Shown one piece after another: positions 6,371 through 11,994 of a stretch of DNA of 11,994 nucleotides (position 1 is the first letter of the stretch; every line of letters begins with the position of its first letter). Both the position numbers and the translations under genes were made by a program. A model generated the notes under the pieces. It worked only from the letters and a program-made list of their open reading frames with translations, had not been told where the DNA came from and searched no databases. Source of the DNA: Acidobacteriota bacterium (lineage in GTDB: Bacteria > Acidobacteriota > Thermoanaerobaculia > Multivoradales > JAHEKO01). Location of the stretch: the NCBI GenBank assembly GCA_029861655.1, contig JAOTZA010000075.1, forward strand, positions 1 through 11,994, in the 5' to 3' direction.

Positions 6371-7834
6371 ATGCGATTTGGCAAGCGTTCATCGTTGATC
6401 GCCGTCGGGATCTCGATCCTCTTCACCATGGTGGCTCAAGCCGGGGAGGTTCATTTCGCCGACGTCGTCTATGAGGCGACTTCCAGCAAGAAGCACCCAA
6501 AGCAGGACGAACGAGCGATCATCATCCGGGAATCCACCGGTGGGCAGGTCAAGGTTTGCATCGGGTACATCAACAACTCCCTTGACGTCAACGCCGGGAT
6601 CGTCAACGCCGTGGTTGAAATCTCGCGTGGCGAGGCTCTCGAGGGCGGTGGCTTTGCCAAGGAGATCGAGACGGTCAATCTCGGTGGACCAGTGCGAAAC
6701 AACGCGTTTGGCGATTGCAAGACGGTAGCCGGTTTGGAGGCGGGAGACAGCGTCACCTTCCCGTTTGTCTTTGACGGGTTCTCGCGTCTCAAGGAAGGTG
6801 GCCTCGCGGTCGTTGCCGGTGCGGTTGCGATCGACGGTGGAAACCCCGCGGTGCGATCGGCCTGTGGTCCAGGCGGTTCGGTCACCGGTTTGACCCAATC
6901 CACCGACGGCACCGTATTTCTCGCGGATGTCGTCCAACAGGCCGTCGAGCGGGAGAAGCACCGAACCCGGGATGAGCGCACGATCATCATCCGAGAGGAC
7001 ATGGCAGCGGACGAGGAAGTCCAGCTCTGCCTCGGCTATCTTCGAGACGGAACCGACCTGGACAGCGGGCGGCTCATCACAAAAGCCAAGGTTTCGCGCC
7101 TCGAGACTGCCGCGGACGGTGGTTTTGTCAAGGCCGTGGAGAAGGTCAAGCTCGCCAGCAAGATACGCAAGGGCGGTGCGCAGAAATGCAAGGAAATCGA
7201 TCCACTCAAGGCGGGCGACAGCGTGACCTTCCCGCTCAAGTACAAAGGCATGCCGCGGCTCGAGGGCGATTCGACGGCGACCACGATCACCGCCGTCGTG
7301 ATGGGTGGTGCCCATCCTTTTCGTAACATCACCTGCAGTACGAGTACCGGCGGCACGGGCGGCACGGGCGGCACGGGAGGTACCGGAGGTACCGGAGGCG
7401 GCGGGGGTGGCGGTAGCGCCACCAACAACCAGCAGGCGGCCCAGACCCTCCGCGGTTGCGCGGGGGGGGGCGTCGGCATTCAGTTCCAGTGGGACAAGGG
7501 CCAGCTAAAAGTGGATCGGCGTGATGGCGGCGGCTCGATCACCACCATCGGCCCTTTCAGCAGCTTCAGCGCGGCCGCGAACGCCGCCACGGCGAAATGG
7601 AGCTGTGGACCCGGCAACGCGACCTCGGCCGATGATGGTAGCCAGATGCCAAGGCTCAGCTCCTGGGGGTCGGTGAGCGGTCGCCGGCTGGCTCTGCGCT
7701 TCGAAAGCACGGGCGGGAGCCAGGTCTATGTCGACGCTTGGTCGTCGGGCACCGGCGCCATCCACGGATCGGCCTTCGGCTCGGTTGGGGCAGCGATTCG
7801 CAACTTCTGCGCTCGGTCCAACATCAGCTGCTAG
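6371..7834 (+). CDS. paralogue A: secreted modular protein, two Cys modules, Gly-Thr linker, conserved C-terminal domain
   Basis: This exported protein of 487 residues belongs to no family I recognise. The ATG at 6371 has an AAGGAAG ribosome site 7 bases upstream. Order: signal peptide with likely cleavage after AQA (A24); module 1 (about 26-165); module 2 (about 181-322); linker of six TGG units and a glycine run (326-348); and a C-terminal domain (352-487). The two modules are internal repeats. HFADVV matches FLADVV, DERAIIIRE matches DERTIIIRE, AGDSVTFP occurs in both, and the cysteines C63/C116/C165 and C220/C273/C322 have identical spacing. The C-terminal domain has C363, C412, C480 and a terminal C487. 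It is nearly identical to that of paralogue B. A nine-G run (7462-7470) encodes part of it. rfbF follows after 49 bp without a visible terminator, so read-through is possible. Extracellular or surface location is inferred from the signal peptide. Confidence 0.88.
   Translation: MRFGKRSSLIAVGISILFTMVAQAGEVHFADVVYEATSSKKHPKQDERAIIIRESTGGQVKVCIGYINNSLDVNAGIVNAVVEISRGEALEGGGFAKEIETVNLGGPVRNNAFGDCKTVAGLEAGDSVTFPFVFDGFSRLKEGGLAVVAGAVAIDGGNPAVRSACGPGGSVTGLTQSTDGTVFLADVVQQAVEREKHRTRDERTIIIREDMAADEEVQLCLGYLRDGTDLDSGRLITKAKVSRLETAADGGFVKAVEKVKLASKIRKGGAQKCKEIDPLKAGDSVTFPLKYKGMPRLEGDSTATTITAVVMGGAHPFRNITCSTSTGGTGGTGGTGGTGGTGGGGGGGSATNNQQAAQTLRGCAGGGVGIQFQWDKGQLKVDRRDGGGSITTIGPFSSFSAAANAATAKWSCGPGNATSADDGSQMPRLSSWGSVSGRRLALRFESTGGSQVYVDAWSSGTGAIHGSAFGSVGAAIRNFCARSNISC
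7346..7414 (+). repeat. 9-bp tandem repeat encoding the (TGG)n linker of paralogue A
   Basis: Six in-frame Thr-Gly-Gly units (codons ACC/ACG followed by GGC/GGA/GGT) are followed by five glycines, 23 codons in all. Units differ mainly at third positions. The tract links the second Cys module to the C-terminal domain and would be a flexible spacer. It could change copy number by slippage in steps of three residues. Confidence 0.85.
7424..7831 (+). repeat. direct repeat copy 1: C-terminal domain coding region of paralogue A
   Basis: This stretch of 136 codons matches 10675-11079 in the same orientation. By hand count the encoded domains differ at about 15 of 135 aligned residues plus one codon indel, and the DNA is roughly 89% identical, including about 22 silent codon differences. 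One run, in the FSSFSAAANAA region, is identical for more than 30 bases. It comes from gene or domain duplication rather than from a mobile element, as no terminal repeats or transposase are seen. Confidence 0.92.
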
Positions 7835-7883
7835 GTAGGCTCTAGCCGACCGTAGTGATCAGCCGGGAACCGGAGCCGAAGAT

Positions 7884-8651
7884 ATGAAAGCCGTCATTCT
7901 CGCCGGCGGCCGGGGCACCCGGCTGTCCGAGGAGACGGTTCGACGGCCCAAGCCGATGGTCGAGATCGGCGGCAAGCCGATCCTGTGGCACATCATGAAG
8001 TTGTATGCCTTCCACGGCATTCACGACTTCATCATCTGCTGTGGCTACAAGGGCTACATGATCAAGGAGTACTTCGCCAACTACTTCCTCCACACATCGG
8101 ATGTCACGTTCGACCTGGCGAAAAACCAGATGACCACCCACCAAAGCACCTCGGAGCCCTGGCGGGTCACCTTGGTCGATACCGGCGCCGATACCGGCAC
8201 CGGGGGTCGCATGAAGCTCATCCGCGAGCATCTGGACGGCGAGTTCTGCTTCACCTACGGCGACGCAGTGGCCGACGTGGACATCACCAAGGTCGTCGCC
8301 TTCCATCACCGTCATGGCAAGCTGGCGACGATGACGACCATCCAGCCGCCCTCGAAGTACGGCGTACTGGGCTTCGACGGTGATCGCATCACTGACTTCC
8401 AAGAGAAACCCCCGGGCGAAGGCGGGTGGATCAATGGGGGCTTTTTTGTTCTGTCGCCCAAGGTGATCGACTACATCGACGGGCCCGATACCCACTGGGA
8501 GTACGCGCCCCTCCAGAAGTTGGTCGAGGAGGGCCAGGTCGGCGCCCACTTTCATCGGGGTTTTTGGCAGTCCATGGATACCCTGCGCGACAGGAATCTG
8601 CTCGAGGCGTCCTGGAACTCCGGGGAGCCGCCCTGGAAGGTGTGGGACTGA
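7884..8651 (+). CDS. rfbF: glucose-1-phosphate cytidylyltransferase
   Basis: This enzyme makes CDP-glucose from CTP and glucose-1-phosphate in the cytoplasm, the first committed step toward CDP-linked deoxysugars such as the 3,6-dideoxyhexoses of O-antigens. The protein has 255 residues, against about 257 for Salmonella RfbF, and is collinear with it as I remember that sequence. Visible motifs are the nucleotide-binding AGGRGTRLSEE (7-17) with RPKPMVEIGGKPILWHIM (K23), ICCGYKGY (51-58), KEYFANYFLH (61-70), the TGGRMK loop, metal-binding YGD (D127), and WINGGFFVL (182-190) with FWQSMDTLRD (227-236). The usual YGDGVAD reads YGDAVAD here. The ATG at 7884 has GGAG 8 bases upstream. It lies 49 bp after paralogue A on the same strand and converges on rfbG, its pathway partner, with 34 bp between stops. 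Confidence 0.96.
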   Translation: MKAVILAGGRGTRLSEETVRRPKPMVEIGGKPILWHIMKLYAFHGIHDFIICCGYKGYMIKEYFANYFLHTSDVTFDLAKNQMTTHQSTSEPWRVTLVDTGADTGTGGRMKLIREHLDGEFCFTYGDAVADVDITKVVAFHHRHGKLATMTTIQPPSKYGVLGFDGDRITDFQEKPPGEGGWINGGFFVLSPKVIDYIDGPDTHWEYAPLQKLVEEGQVGAHFHRGFWQSMDTLRDRNLLEASWNSGEPPWKVWD

Positions 8652-8685
8652 TGGCCCCCGTCTTCTGACTCGACCCGATCGATGG

Positions 8686-9744
8686 TTACCCAAGCGACCG
8701 ATAACGAGCGATCTGCCCCTCGGTAACCGCCTTCATGTCGTCGCGGTCGCGATATGCCCGGTACCAGTCCGCGATCCACTCCAGGGTTTCGGGAAGAGAC
8801 AGCCGTGCAGCCCAGCCGAGCTTCATCCTGGCCTTGGCCGTGTCGAGGCGCAGCAGATGGTGCTCGTGGGGATGAGGCCCAGGATCGAGCTCGACCTGTA
8901 TCGGCGCGTCCCAATGCTCGAGGATGTGCTCGACGAGGGTGCGGACCGGTAGGGGCTTCTTGTCGGCGGGGCCGAAGTTCCAGGCCTCGGCGAAGGGCGC
9001 GCCGTCCTTCCACAGGCGCTCGGCGAGGGCGAGGTAGCCGCCGACGGGGTCGAGCACGTGCTGCCAGGGGCGGGTCGCCTCGGGGTTGCGGATGTAGAGT
9101 GGTTGCTTCTCGAGGCAGGAGCGCATGACGTCCGGCACCAGCCGGTCACGGCCCCAATCGCCGCCGCCGACCACGTTGCCGGCCCGGGCGGAGGCGACAG
9201 CCACCGGCGGATCCGCCGTGGCGAGGAAAGAGTCGCGGTAGGCCCGGGTTACGAGCTCGGCGCAACCCTTGCTGCTCGAGTACGGGTCGCGGCCACCAAG
9301 GGCGTCCTCCTCGACGTAGCCGCGCTCGATCTCGAGATTGTCGTAGCATTTATCGCTGGTGACGACCACCACCGCGCGGGCGCTTGGCTCGAGGCGGATC
9401 GCCTCGAGCAGGTTTAGGGTGCCGCTCACGTTGGTGGTGTAGGTCTCCACCGGATCCTCGTAGCCGGCTCGGACGATCGACTGCGCGGCCAGGTGTACCA
9501 CCACTTCGGGATGGTGCGTCGCAACCGCGGACCGTAGCCGGTCGAGATCGCGGATGTCGGCCTCGATCGAGGTCATGCCCTCGCCAACTCCGGCCACCTC
9601 GAACAGGCTCGGCTCGGTGGGTGGCTCCAAAGCGTAGCCGGTCACATGGGCGCCGGCTTGCTGCAGCCACAGGGAGAGCCAGCTGCCTTTGAATCCGGTA
9701 TGACCGGTGACCAGGACCTTCTTACCGTTCCAGAACGAGCTCAC
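8686..9744 (-). CDS. rfbG: CDP-glucose 4,6-dehydratase
   Basis: This NAD-dependent short-chain dehydrogenase (extended SDR) turns CDP-glucose into CDP-4-keto-6-deoxyglucose, the branch point for CDP-dideoxysugars and some branched sugars. It has 352 residues, close to the family's usual ~355-360. The start is GTG at 9744, with GAGGAG about 5 bases upstream. Visible features are the Rossmann motif GHTGFKG (14-20), the HLAAQS strand (84-89), VTSDKCYDN (128-136, with S130, D131 and K132 at the active site), the catalytic YSSSK (Y155, K159), the substrate-side RAGNVVGGGDWGRDRLVPD (187-205), and RPWQHVLDPVGGYLALA (225-241). It uses the product of rfbF but lies on the opposite strand. No later-pathway enzyme (RfbH-like dehydrase, reductase, epimerase or methyltransferase) is in the window. 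Confidence 0.96.
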   Translation of the reverse strand: MSSFWNGKKVLVTGHTGFKGSWLSLWLQQAGAHVTGYALEPPTEPSLFEVAGVGEGMTSIEADIRDLDRLRSAVATHHPEVVVHLAAQSIVRAGYEDPVETYTTNVSGTLNLLEAIRLEPSARAVVVVTSDKCYDNLEIERGYVEEDALGGRDPYSSSKGCAELVTRAYRDSFLATADPPVAVASARAGNVVGGGDWGRDRLVPDVMRSCLEKQPLYIRNPEATRPWQHVLDPVGGYLALAERLWKDGAPFAEAWNFGPADKKPLPVRTLVEHILEHWDAPIQVELDPGPHPHEHHLLRLDTAKARMKLGWAARLSLPETLEWIADWYRAYRDRDDMKAVTEGQIARYRSLG

Positions 9745-9792
9745 AGAATCTCCTCGGGCAAGTCCTCTTCCTCTCTCGACACAGGCACCCCC

Positions 9793-9819
9793 ATCTTAGC
9801 TCTGTCGCCCGGATCTCAA
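9793..9819 (-). promoter_or_regulatory. weak candidate promoter of rfbG
   Basis: On the minus strand, TTGAGA (9819-9814, 5/6 match to a -35 box) and TAAGAT (9798-9793, 4/6 match to a -10 box) are 15 bases apart, shorter than ideal. The start point would be near 9786, about 40 nt before the GTG. It is listed because no better element is visible before rfbG. Confidence 0.25.
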
Positions 9820-9835
9820 CCCGCAACTCAGGCCA

Positions 9836-9847
9836 CCGGAATTCCGG
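9836..9847. promoter_or_regulatory. 12-bp perfect palindrome, possible operator
   Basis: CCGGAATTCCGG is a perfect 12-base inverted repeat in the gap between divergent rfbG and paralogue B. It lies 15 bases upstream of the TTGACC element of B. A dimeric regulator could bind here and affect either gene. The motif does not recur elsewhere in the window that I can see, and palindromes this long do occur by chance. Confidence 0.25.
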
Positions 9848-9862
9848 CTGTGAAGTGTGTTG

Positions 9863-9892
9863 TTGACCCACCTAGTGGTGTTCGGGTAGTCT
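9863..9892 (+). promoter_or_regulatory. possible promoter of paralogue B
   Basis: TTGACC (9863-9868), an 18-base spacer and TAGTCT (9887-9892) lie upstream of paralogue B. Transcription would start near 9899 and leave a leader of about 77 nt with an A-rich stretch (about 9941-9957). The arrangement mirrors the TTGACC, 17 bases, TAGTGT pair before paralogue A. Surrounding bases do not otherwise align well, so this may be a shared promoter type rather than copied DNA. Confidence 0.4.
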
Positions 9893-9975
9893 CCGTGAAC
9901 CCGCGGCACAAGCCACAAGGGTGGATCCCCTAAAACACCATGAATAAAAAGAAAAATCACCCCGGAGACTTCACC

Positions 9976-11082
9976 ATGATGCCAAAACTACGCACCTTAG
10001 TACTCGCGACATTGGGACTTGCTATCTTGCTGGGCGGTCCGGCACTGGCCAAATCGGACCACCGTATAGACACTGTGGTGCAGGCTGAGACAGAGGCTGA
10101 AAAACATCCCAAGACGATTGCCCATATTCTGGCCCTGCCGCAGGATGTTGCCGACAAGAAGAAGGTCTTTGTCTGCTTTGCTTACGTCAGGGATTTCATC
10201 GAACGCTTCCAAGGCATTGGCACCGTCAAGATGGAGGTCGAGCACGGCCGTCTCGACGCGGATGGAGAGCCGGAGATTGTGCAAACCCTCGGTCTCAACA
10301 GCGTGAAGGTCAGAAAGAACTCGGCGGTCAAGTGCGTTCAGAGCACCAAGAAGCTCCTCGAGAACGATGTGTTGCGGGTCACCTACACGTTCCCGAACGC
10401 GCCGCGGATGAGGGGCGCGGGTGAGGACGGCCTGGGGTCGATCAACGTGATTACGGCCTTTTCGCTGGTAGCGCTGACGAAAGACGATTTCTTCCCGCCG
10501 CCTGTGGTGGTGGAGGTGGAGGTGCCGGGGCCGGCACCGACCTGCACAGGTGGTGGAAGTGGCAGCACGGGTGGCACGGGCGGCACGGGTGGCACGGGTG
10601 GTACCGGCGGCGGCACGGGTGGTACCGGCGGTGGCACGGGTGGCGGCGGTGGAGGTGTCGGCGGTACCGCTGGCAACAATCAGCAGGCCGCCCAGGTCCT
10701 CCGCGGTTGCGCCACATCGAGCATCGGTGTTCAGTTCCAGTGGGACAAAGGCCAGCTAAAGGTGGATCGGCGCGTTGGCGGCTCGATCACCACAATCGGC
10801 CCCTTCAGCAGCTTCAGCGCGGCCGCGAACGCCGCCAAGGCAAGATGGGGCTGTGGCCCCGGCAACGCGACCTCGGCCGATGATGGCAGCCAGATGCCAA
10901 GACTCGGCTCCTGGGGGTCGGTAAGCGGTCGCCGGCTGGCTCTGCGCTTTGAAAAGACCGGCGGCAGCCAGGTCTATGTCGACGCCTGGTCGGCGGGCAC
11001 CGGCGCGATCCACGGATCGGCGCACGGCTCGGTTGGGGCGGCGATTCGCAACTTTTGCGGACGATCGAATATCAGCTGCTAA
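9976..11082 (+). CDS. paralogue B: secreted modular protein, one Cys module, Gly-Thr linker, conserved C-terminal domain
   Basis: This exported protein of 368 residues is a paralogue of the 6371 gene. I choose the ATG at 9976 (CGGAG about 8 bases upstream). An in-frame ATG at 9940 would add 12 mostly charged residues without a ribosome site. The signal peptide is likely cut after ALA (A25). One diverged Cys module (about 29-170) follows: VFVCFAYVRD matches VQLCLGYLRD of paralogue A, and C67 to C120 is again 53 residues. A Val/Pro-rich stretch (FFPPPVVVEVEVPGPAPTC) leads into a TGG/TGGG linker of about 43 residues (191-233). The C-terminal domain (234-368; C245, C293, C361, C368) ends in RSNISC exactly as in A. 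It is divergent from rfbG and followed by a strong terminator. The function is unknown to me. Confidence 0.88.
   Translation: MMPKLRTLVLATLGLAILLGGPALAKSDHRIDTVVQAETEAEKHPKTIAHILALPQDVADKKKVFVCFAYVRDFIERFQGIGTVKMEVEHGRLDADGEPEIVQTLGLNSVKVRKNSAVKCVQSTKKLLENDVLRVTYTFPNAPRMRGAGEDGLGSINVITAFSLVALTKDDFFPPPVVVEVEVPGPAPTCTGGGSGSTGGTGGTGGTGGTGGGTGGTGGGTGGGGGGVGGTAGNNQQAAQVLRGCATSSIGVQFQWDKGQLKVDRRVGGSITTIGPFSSFSAAANAAKARWGCGPGNATSADDGSQMPRLGSWGSVSGRRLALRFEKTGGSQVYVDAWSAGTGAIHGSAHGSVGAAIRNFCGRSNISC
10546..10674 (+). repeat. Gly-Thr linker repeat tract of paralogue B
   Basis: This tract of 43 codons is made of TGG and TGGG units interrupted by S, V and A. It is nearly twice the length of the paralogue A linker (23 codons) and less regular. 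It is a flexible spacer between the Cys module and the C-terminal domain. The length difference shows the linker has expanded or contracted independently in the two genes. Confidence 0.85.
10675..11079 (+). repeat. direct repeat copy 2: C-terminal domain coding region of paralogue B
   Basis: These 135 codons are the second copy of the repeat at 7424-7831, same orientation, starting 3,251 bp away. Copy 2 lacks one glycine codon (GGSI against GGGSI). It has ordinary codons (ACATCGAGC) where copy 1 has the nine-G run. Recombination between the copies would remove rfbF, rfbG and the N-terminal part of paralogue B. Confidence 0.92.
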
Positions 11083-11109
11083 GCAGGCATTATCCGAACT
11101 CAACGATCC

Positions 11110-11141
11110 GCCGGGGACGGTTCGCCGTCCCCGGCTTTTTT
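11110..11141 (+). terminator. rho-independent terminator after paralogue B
   Basis: A perfect 11-bp GC-rich stem (11110-11120 pairing with 11125-11135) closes a UUCG tetraloop and is followed at once by six T residues (11136-11141). It lies 28 bases after the paralogue B stop codon. The T run is on the plus-strand side only, so it should end the paralogue B transcript and not that of the converging protease gene. Confidence 0.93.
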
Positions 11142-11234
11142 GGTGCGCTGAAGGACTTCCGGAACCCTGGTTACGAGCGGGGTCGCCTCTGGTCAGAAAG
11201 ATCGGGGCCAGGAAGAGGGCGCCCCTCCTCGCCG

Positions 11235-11994
11235 CTAGCGGTCGACTCTCGATGCTGCCGATACTTCCGAGTAGAGCAGCTCGTTGGGGCTGCTGCTTCC
11301 CACGTCGATGATCTTGTCGGGTGTCGCGCTGGTAAGAATTTCGTCGGCTACCGCGTTCGGGTCCGCGTCCGGTGATCGTTCCCGAACCAACACCGCCACT
11401 CCGGCGCCGTGGGGAGACGCCATCGAAGTGCCGCTGATGGTGTTGGTGCCCCCGCCCCGCCATGCCGACTCGATATCGACACCCGGCGCGAAGAGGTCGA
11501 CGCACGACCCGAAGTTGGAAAAAGGAGCCCGTCGATCCCGGCGGTTGGTAGCACCCACGGTTATGGCCTGCCGGACATGTGCGGGTGAGTGCCCGCAGGC
11601 GTTGCCGTCGTCGTTGCCGGCGGCGACCACATGGACCATGCCGGCGGCGATCGAGCGGCACACCGCGGTATCGAGACTGCGCGAGGTGTCACCACCGAGA
11701 CTCATGTTGGAAACCGCCGACCAGCCGTTGTCCAGCGCGTGCTTGGTCGCCCAATCGATTCCCTCGATCACATTGGCGTCGGTACCCGAGCCATCTCGAA
11801 GCACCCGCACCGCGTGGATGACGACCTCTCGGGCGACGCCATAGGTTTTGCCACCGACGGTTCCAGCGACATGGGTGCCATGACCGTGGTCGTCGTCCCG
11901 CGTGTCTCCGACTGCGTTGTAAGCCTCGCCCATCCGGTTTTCAAACTCCGGGTGGTCGCGGTCGACGCCCGTGTCGATCACATAGGCATGGATG
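11235..11994 (-). CDS. proteinase K-like S8 subtilase, N-terminal part cut by window edge
   Basis: This is a serine endopeptidase of the subtilisin family, proteinase K branch, normally secreted as a proenzyme. Only the C-terminal 252 residues are in the window. The frame runs open to the edge with no start, and the signal and propeptide lie beyond it. The whole catalytic triad is visible: the Asp in YVIDTGVD (D7 of the visible part), the His in DDDHGHGTHVAGT (H38) and the Ser in SGTSMASPHGAG (S190), plus the oxyanion-hole Asn in VVAAGNDDG (N127). Cysteines C112, C133 and C164 could form disulfides with each other or with residues outside. The protein stops soon after the usual domain end (SPNELLYSE), so no extra C-terminal domain is attached. 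It converges on paralogue B, with the terminator between them. Confidence 0.95.
   Translation of the reverse strand, partial: IHAYVIDTGVDRDHPEFENRMGEAYNAVGDTRDDDHGHGTHVAGTVGGKTYGVAREVVIHAVRVLRDGSGTDANVIEGIDWATKHALDNGWSAVSNMSLGGDTSRSLDTAVCRSIAAGMVHVVAAGNDDGNACGHSPAHVRQAITVGATNRRDRRAPFSNFGSCVDLFAPGVDIESAWRGGGTNTISGTSMASPHGAGVAVLVRERSPDADPNAVADEILTSATPDKIIDVGSSSPNELLYSEVSAASRVDR

Noticed and set aside
7346..7414. Collagen-like or CRISPR-like repeat
   Set aside because: The 9-bp units have no spacers and lie in frame within a gene. They encode Thr-Gly-Gly without proline and are too short for a collagen helix.
7842..8693. Minus-strand ORF (283 codons) opposite rfbF
   Set aside because: It covers rfbF almost exactly and mirrors its codon structure, so it is a shadow frame.
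6371..11082. Composite transposon bounded by the two direct repeats
   Set aside because: The repeats are coding domains in frame within two full genes. There are no terminal inverted repeats, no transposase and no target duplications.
10756..11661. Minus-strand ORF (301 codons) spanning the end of paralogue B, the terminator and part of the protease
   Set aside because: It is Arg-rich, without domains, and runs antisense to B and out of frame with the protease on the same strand.

Overview
The window is GC-rich bacterial DNA. It has long antisense shadow ORFs, compact gene spacing and several GTG/TTG starts. The gene mix is an RND pump, a PilZ protein, secreted M28 and S8 peptidases, and secreted proteins with Gly/Thr linkers. 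This would fit an Acidobacteriota-like or similar environmental Gram-negative lineage, but that is an impression from gene content, not a phylogenetic result. Most of the window looks like ordinary chromosome. I see no transposase, integrase, phage gene, tRNA, rRNA or CRISPR array.

Left part (1-4717): the C-terminal two thirds of an RND efflux permease (1-2097, cut by the window edge); a small secreted four-cysteine protein (2301-2657); a six-helix membrane protein (2729-3259); a PilZ-domain protein on the minus strand (3274-3726) with a good sigma70-type promoter; a cytoplasmic cyclophilin peptidyl-prolyl isomerase with a TTG start (3865-4356, minus); and, divergent from it, an unrecognised 89-residue protein (4448-4717).

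Middle and right part (4739-11994): a secreted M28 zinc aminopeptidase (minus) is divergent from a secreted modular protein, here called paralogue A (6371-7834). Then come rfbF (glucose-1-phosphate cytidylyltransferase) and, convergent with it, rfbG (CDP-glucose 4,6-dehydratase). Next is a second secreted modular protein, paralogue B (9976-11082), which ends at a strong intrinsic terminator. Last is the C-terminal 252 residues of a proteinase K-like subtilase (minus, cut by the window edge). RfbF and RfbG together convert glucose-1-phosphate to CDP-4-keto-6-deoxyglucose, the precursor of CDP-linked dideoxy and deoxy sugars.

The most interesting object is the A/B pair. Both have a signal peptide, one (B) or two (A) copies of an unrecognised cysteine-containing module, a (Thr-Gly-Gly)n linker, and a ~135-residue C-terminal domain. 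That domain is about 89% identical between the two proteins, while their N-terminal modules have diverged widely. All three module copies keep exactly 53 residues between their first two cysteines. The two near-identical ends form a ~0.4 kb direct repeat flanking rfbF-rfbG. I do not recognise either domain. A role at the cell surface, possibly tied to the neighbouring deoxysugar genes or secreted peptidases, is inference only.

No stretch longer than about 300 bases lacks a gene. The longest gaps are 9745-9975 (promoter-like elements and a palindrome), 2098-2300 (nothing convincing seen) and 11083-11234 (one terminator).
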